A stretch of 64,000 bases of DNA from Anseranas semipalmata (lineage: Eukaryota; Chordata; Aves; Anseriformes; Anseranatidae): NCBI GenBank assembly GCA_013399115.1, contig VXAA01006448.1, positions 124,001 through 188,000 of the forward strand, read 5' to 3'. Shown here one piece after another: positions 60,959-64,000 of this stretch. The position numbers were made by a program, and so were the translations under genes. Below the pieces are notes generated by a model. The model was not told the origin of the DNA, did not search any database, and saw only the letters and a list, made by a program, of their open reading frames with translations. The stretch's first letter is position 1, and every line of letters begins with the position of its first letter.

Positions 60959-62457
60959 CTTGCATAATAATATGAAATAAAAGTATCAGTGCAAATACAT
61001 GCTTTGTTATTATTGTAAGTCCCTTCCTTGTTCCACTTGGAGGAGAGAAGGAAAGGAGAGAACGACAGTAGGGCATTTCCTAGGTCTCCTCTCAAACTTA
61101 TTTCAAACATCTGATGCTTATTTTTTCTTGCTTTATTACTGTTGTGACCAAACCTACAGGAATTAGGAACAGGACTGTGAAAGTTTTTTCCAGACAGGCT
61201 CCAGAAGGCTCCAGCAGACTGCTTTAAGTCTGCTGAAGGCATCATCACTGGAAGGAGACAGTTTAAAAACAAGACATTCTTTAGCCCATTACCCTACCTT
61301 AGAATACTACTTTTACACAACAGTGGCTACAATACGTAAAATTACCTCTGAGGGATTTCATGGCTTGCAGGTACAATGACAAACAAGTCATTTATCTGCA
61401 AATTTTGAATGCATACAGATGTGTCCAAAAATAAGTTTACTTTTGATAAAACTGTGAATGACAACATAAATTAGAAACATGAATGTATTATTACCTCACC
61501 AATTTATTTCTCATATAATATCCATGCACCTTCTACTGCCTGGCATCAATTGCAGCATTCCTTGCTTGGTATTCTTACTGCTGGAGCCAAGAGAGCAGGC
61601 TGAGTGCTGCACAGAAGAGAAATAATGGCTCTCCTCAGAGATTTCAGAACCATACATATAATGAAAAAGTGCCAGAAGAACAAGTTTCTTAAAAATAGTT
61701 TATGAATCCTTCTTTGCTAATGAACTTAATGCTGAAAATTTTGATGTAGGAAAAAGAAAAAAAAGAAAGCACTGCAGCAAGTGAGAAGTCTTCATATCCT
61801 CCAGTGCCCGGTGTAGACAAAGCAGTTGTGTGATATTGGAAGAAAAGATAAGCAGTCCTGGATTTCCCCTTTTTTCAACTCATTTTCAAACATAATTTGG
61901 TGTATTCTAATCACTTATTTCTAAAGTTATAAATAAGGAGAGTCCGACCTCTAATGCCCTGTTTGTAAAACTAAACAGAAGTCATTTAAATGCACCAAAC
62001 TGGAACATGGTTAACCTTTAATGTATGCCGATCACCAGTTCCTTAGAAAGCAATAAAAACCCACCAAATATTACAATGAAAACACCTTTTGGTCCCAAAC
62101 CAGCATTCAGTTTCAGGGTTCACCTTGTAAAACAATTCTTACAGTTGGCCAGCACTGCACTTCTGTTTGACCAATAAGCCAGAACACCTCTGAAGGCAGA
62201 AATGGCTTAAAAAATATAAGGCCCACATTCCGAGCTTTTCATGGCACCATGCAGCATGGAGACACAAAATAACAATTAAAAATACTTCAGGTCACTTAGT
62301 GGTACACATATAATTTCTAGAGTCCTAAAATACTGCTCAAATGGCAGGCAGAAATTGGTAAGAGAAAGAAAATTGATTCAGTAATAAATACTGTATTGAT
62401 TAAGCAGGCAAAAATGACTGGTAATGAAGAAAATCACCACACGATGGCTCCACATAC
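60959..62457. other. putative intron, no other feature seen
   Basis: AT-rich sequence. A 123-codon minus-strand frame (60901-61272) overlaps candidate exon 3 in another frame and shows no domain. No repeat was recognised. Confidence 0.35.
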
Positions 62458-62510
62458 AGAAACTTCTAAACAGTTGGGCTTAATGTTCGTACAAAAGGAG
62501 TCAGCCAGCT
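62458..62510 (-). CDS. candidate exon 2 of a helical-repeat-like gene
   Basis: Minus-strand segment of 53 bases after a strong acceptor (TTCTTCACTCCTGTTGCTGCAG), ending TCT|GTATGT. It starts with the last two bases of a split codon and encodes LADSFCTNIKPNCLEVS in phase with candidate exons 1 and 3. Two cysteines are present. The same bases are open in another frame from an upstream acceptor near 62562, which is a rival model. Small size and the alternative keep confidence low. Confidence 0.28.
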
Positions 62511-63568
62511 CTGCAGCAACAGGAGTGAAGAACTCAGGTGAACCTCTGGGTCACCTGTCTGGTAAGAATACAGGTCTCTGTCCTCTTTCTCTATCAGTAT
62601 ATAAATCTGTGGTTTGGAAAAAACTCTTTAGAGGGTGCCTAAGAGGATACTCAAGAGAATCAAACAGGATACAGAAAAAAAAAAAAAAAAAGTGGTGGAA
62701 ACCCAGTTCTTAGAGCCACAAATGGGAGTTGAATAAAACAGCTTTCTCACATTTACTCATCCAAAACCCTCATCACCATAGGTAGAAAGGCTGCAAGCAA
62801 TATAGGAGTAACTTAAACAATACAAAGGATTAGTTCTTCAAAGGCATAACGAATTATCATGCAGAAGTGCACTGATGCCATGTACTTAGCTTTAAGCATA
62901 TCCTGTAAGATTGTAAAACAGGTTAATCCATGATTAATAGTGAACTGTCTGTTGGGACCTTAGCTGTAAAAGCTCTGAGCTGCAAACAAAAAGAAATTTA
63001 TTGTTAATAAATTATTCCTTAGATTTATTGTACCTTCTTTCTGGATTTCTAACACCAAACAGAACACTTTTGAGACACGTGGTTCTTTGATATGCTCCAG
63101 ATGGCCTCTCCCACTTCTATTCTCGCACCTTCTTCAGTAGAATGGTGTCCAGAGTAAGAGTACATATGGCAGAAAAACACACCTTTCCTGCCAGCCGTTT
63201 ATAGCACTTTTATGCATTTACAAATGCATCGTACCATGATAAAGTACTATCTCCCTAACTTCCTGCGCAACGAAACTTGTGCTGCTAACAACAGAGGTAG
63301 ACTTGCATTTGTCTTGCACAGACAAAATATTGTACTATTTGTACTATTTATATTGTTTCACTGCATTGATCCTCCATTCCCTTCAAAAGAACTTTCAGGA
63401 AAATTAAAAGATACATTTGGTCGTGTATCCTGTCATGGGGTTTTGTTACACGGCATCAGACTATAGGAAAAAGCTAGATGTTTTGTTAGGACTCACCAAA
63501 GGATACCTGTGAAACTGGCAGGTAGAAGACTGGATACTGACTAAGCAAAAAATAAAATCCAGTTTCAC
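62511..63568. other. putative intron, no other feature seen
   Basis: An A-run occurs at 62675-62691. A plus-strand frame at 62396-62713 has donor-like ends (CAG|GTGAAC, CTG|GTAAGA) in phase 1 but no usable acceptor, so it was not assigned to the mucin-like gene. Confidence 0.35.
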
Positions 63569-63638
63569 CCATCTCAACTAAAACCACATGAATTACCTCA
63601 GTGACTGGCTGAAATGAGGGGCAGGTAAAGTTGAACAC
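63569..63638 (-). CDS. candidate exon 1 (first visible) of a helical-repeat-like gene
   Basis: A 70-base minus-strand segment after the acceptor CTGTTCTTTTGCAG. It is open for 23 codons and one base (phase 0 to 1) and ends ATGG|GTGAAA. It encodes VFNFTCPSFQPVTE, then a hydrophobic VIHVVLVEM. An earlier donor GAG|GTAATT would end the exon 28 bases sooner in phase 0 and would not fit candidate exon 2. The preceding exon would lie beyond this window or was not recognised. Evidence is splice signals and frame only. Confidence 0.3.
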
Positions 63639-64000
63639 CTGCAAAAGAACAGACTGCCCTCTGTATGATGAAAAGTTCCAGGTAAAGATACACGGCATGC
63701 GGATACAGGTGACAACTCCTACTTTCACAGTAAAAGCAGACCACAGCAGAAGTCATATCCACAAAAAGTATACTTCTGGCCCTTAACAATCAAGCTAACT
63801 TGACTAGAAGAAGCAGAGTGATTTTGCTGGTGTGCCACTGGTATACATCAGTGCTGGAGTATACCAGAATACTAGAGACAGCAACAGACTATGGCTACGG
63901 GCCACCCTGCAGCCACTTCTTATTTTAGAAGAAAGTTTAGACTGGAGTGGCAAGAGAATGTTATTTGCCTGAACTATAAGCTGCACAATAAAGCTATCTT
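63639..64000. other. non-coding stretch, no gene seen
   Basis: No repeat or further exon was recognised. A 60-codon minus-strand frame at 63804-63986 has no features. Confidence 0.4.

Noticed and set aside
62396..62713. Third exon of the mucin-like gene
   Set aside because: It has phase-1 donors, but the region upstream is purine-rich with no believable acceptor.
1..64000. CRISPR array, rRNA, integron or prokaryotic operon
   Set aside because: The base composition, CR1 LINEs and lack of long closely packed frames show vertebrate nuclear DNA. No regularly spaced repeat array was seen.

Overview
The window reads as avian nuclear DNA, AT-rich and mostly non-coding. The main evidence is five 5'-truncated CR1 LINE copies of the kind that fill bird genomes. 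They carry the typical 3' tail (ATTCTATG-type octamers) and a decayed reverse-transcriptase reading frame. A solitary avian endogenous-retrovirus LTR supports this, as do several very old amniote repeats: MIR-type SINE pieces, ancient CR1 tails and short palindromic elements. There are no bacterial-style operons, rRNA genes, convincing tRNA genes or CRISPR arrays.

Layout. 1-14.6 kb is non-coding, with a GC-rich TATA-bearing island at 720-1010, old palindromic repeats near 3.8 and 4.6 kb, and MIR-like fragments at 10.5 and 12.6 kb. 14.6-15.7 kb is a CR1 on the minus strand. 19.4-20.2 kb is a much older antisense CR1. 23.3-24.3 kb holds an ancient CR1 tail followed by a 384-bp element with long terminal inverted arms. 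26.3-27.95 kb is GC-rich and contains the solo LTR. 32.4-33.3 kb (plus) and 42.6-43.5 kb (minus) are two CR1 copies truncated at almost the same point and facing each other. 47.2 kb has a perfect 18-bp-stem hairpin. 52.4-53.0 and 55.3-55.6 kb are two further CR1 copies.

The only region where I can argue for protein-coding sequence is 54.6-63.7 kb. On the plus strand there is a two-exon 5' gene end: a signal-peptide exon, then a Ser/Thr/Pro-rich mucin-like exon with phase-1 boundaries. On the minus strand I can chain five candidate exons in compatible phases. They spell a hydrophobic, helical-repeat-like protein of about 152 residues that continues beyond both ends. The plus-strand gene would lie inside the intron between the third and fourth minus-strand exons, a nested antisense arrangement. 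Neither protein could be named with confidence, and the minus-strand model rests on splice signals and open frames only. The rest of the window looks like intergenic or intronic DNA.
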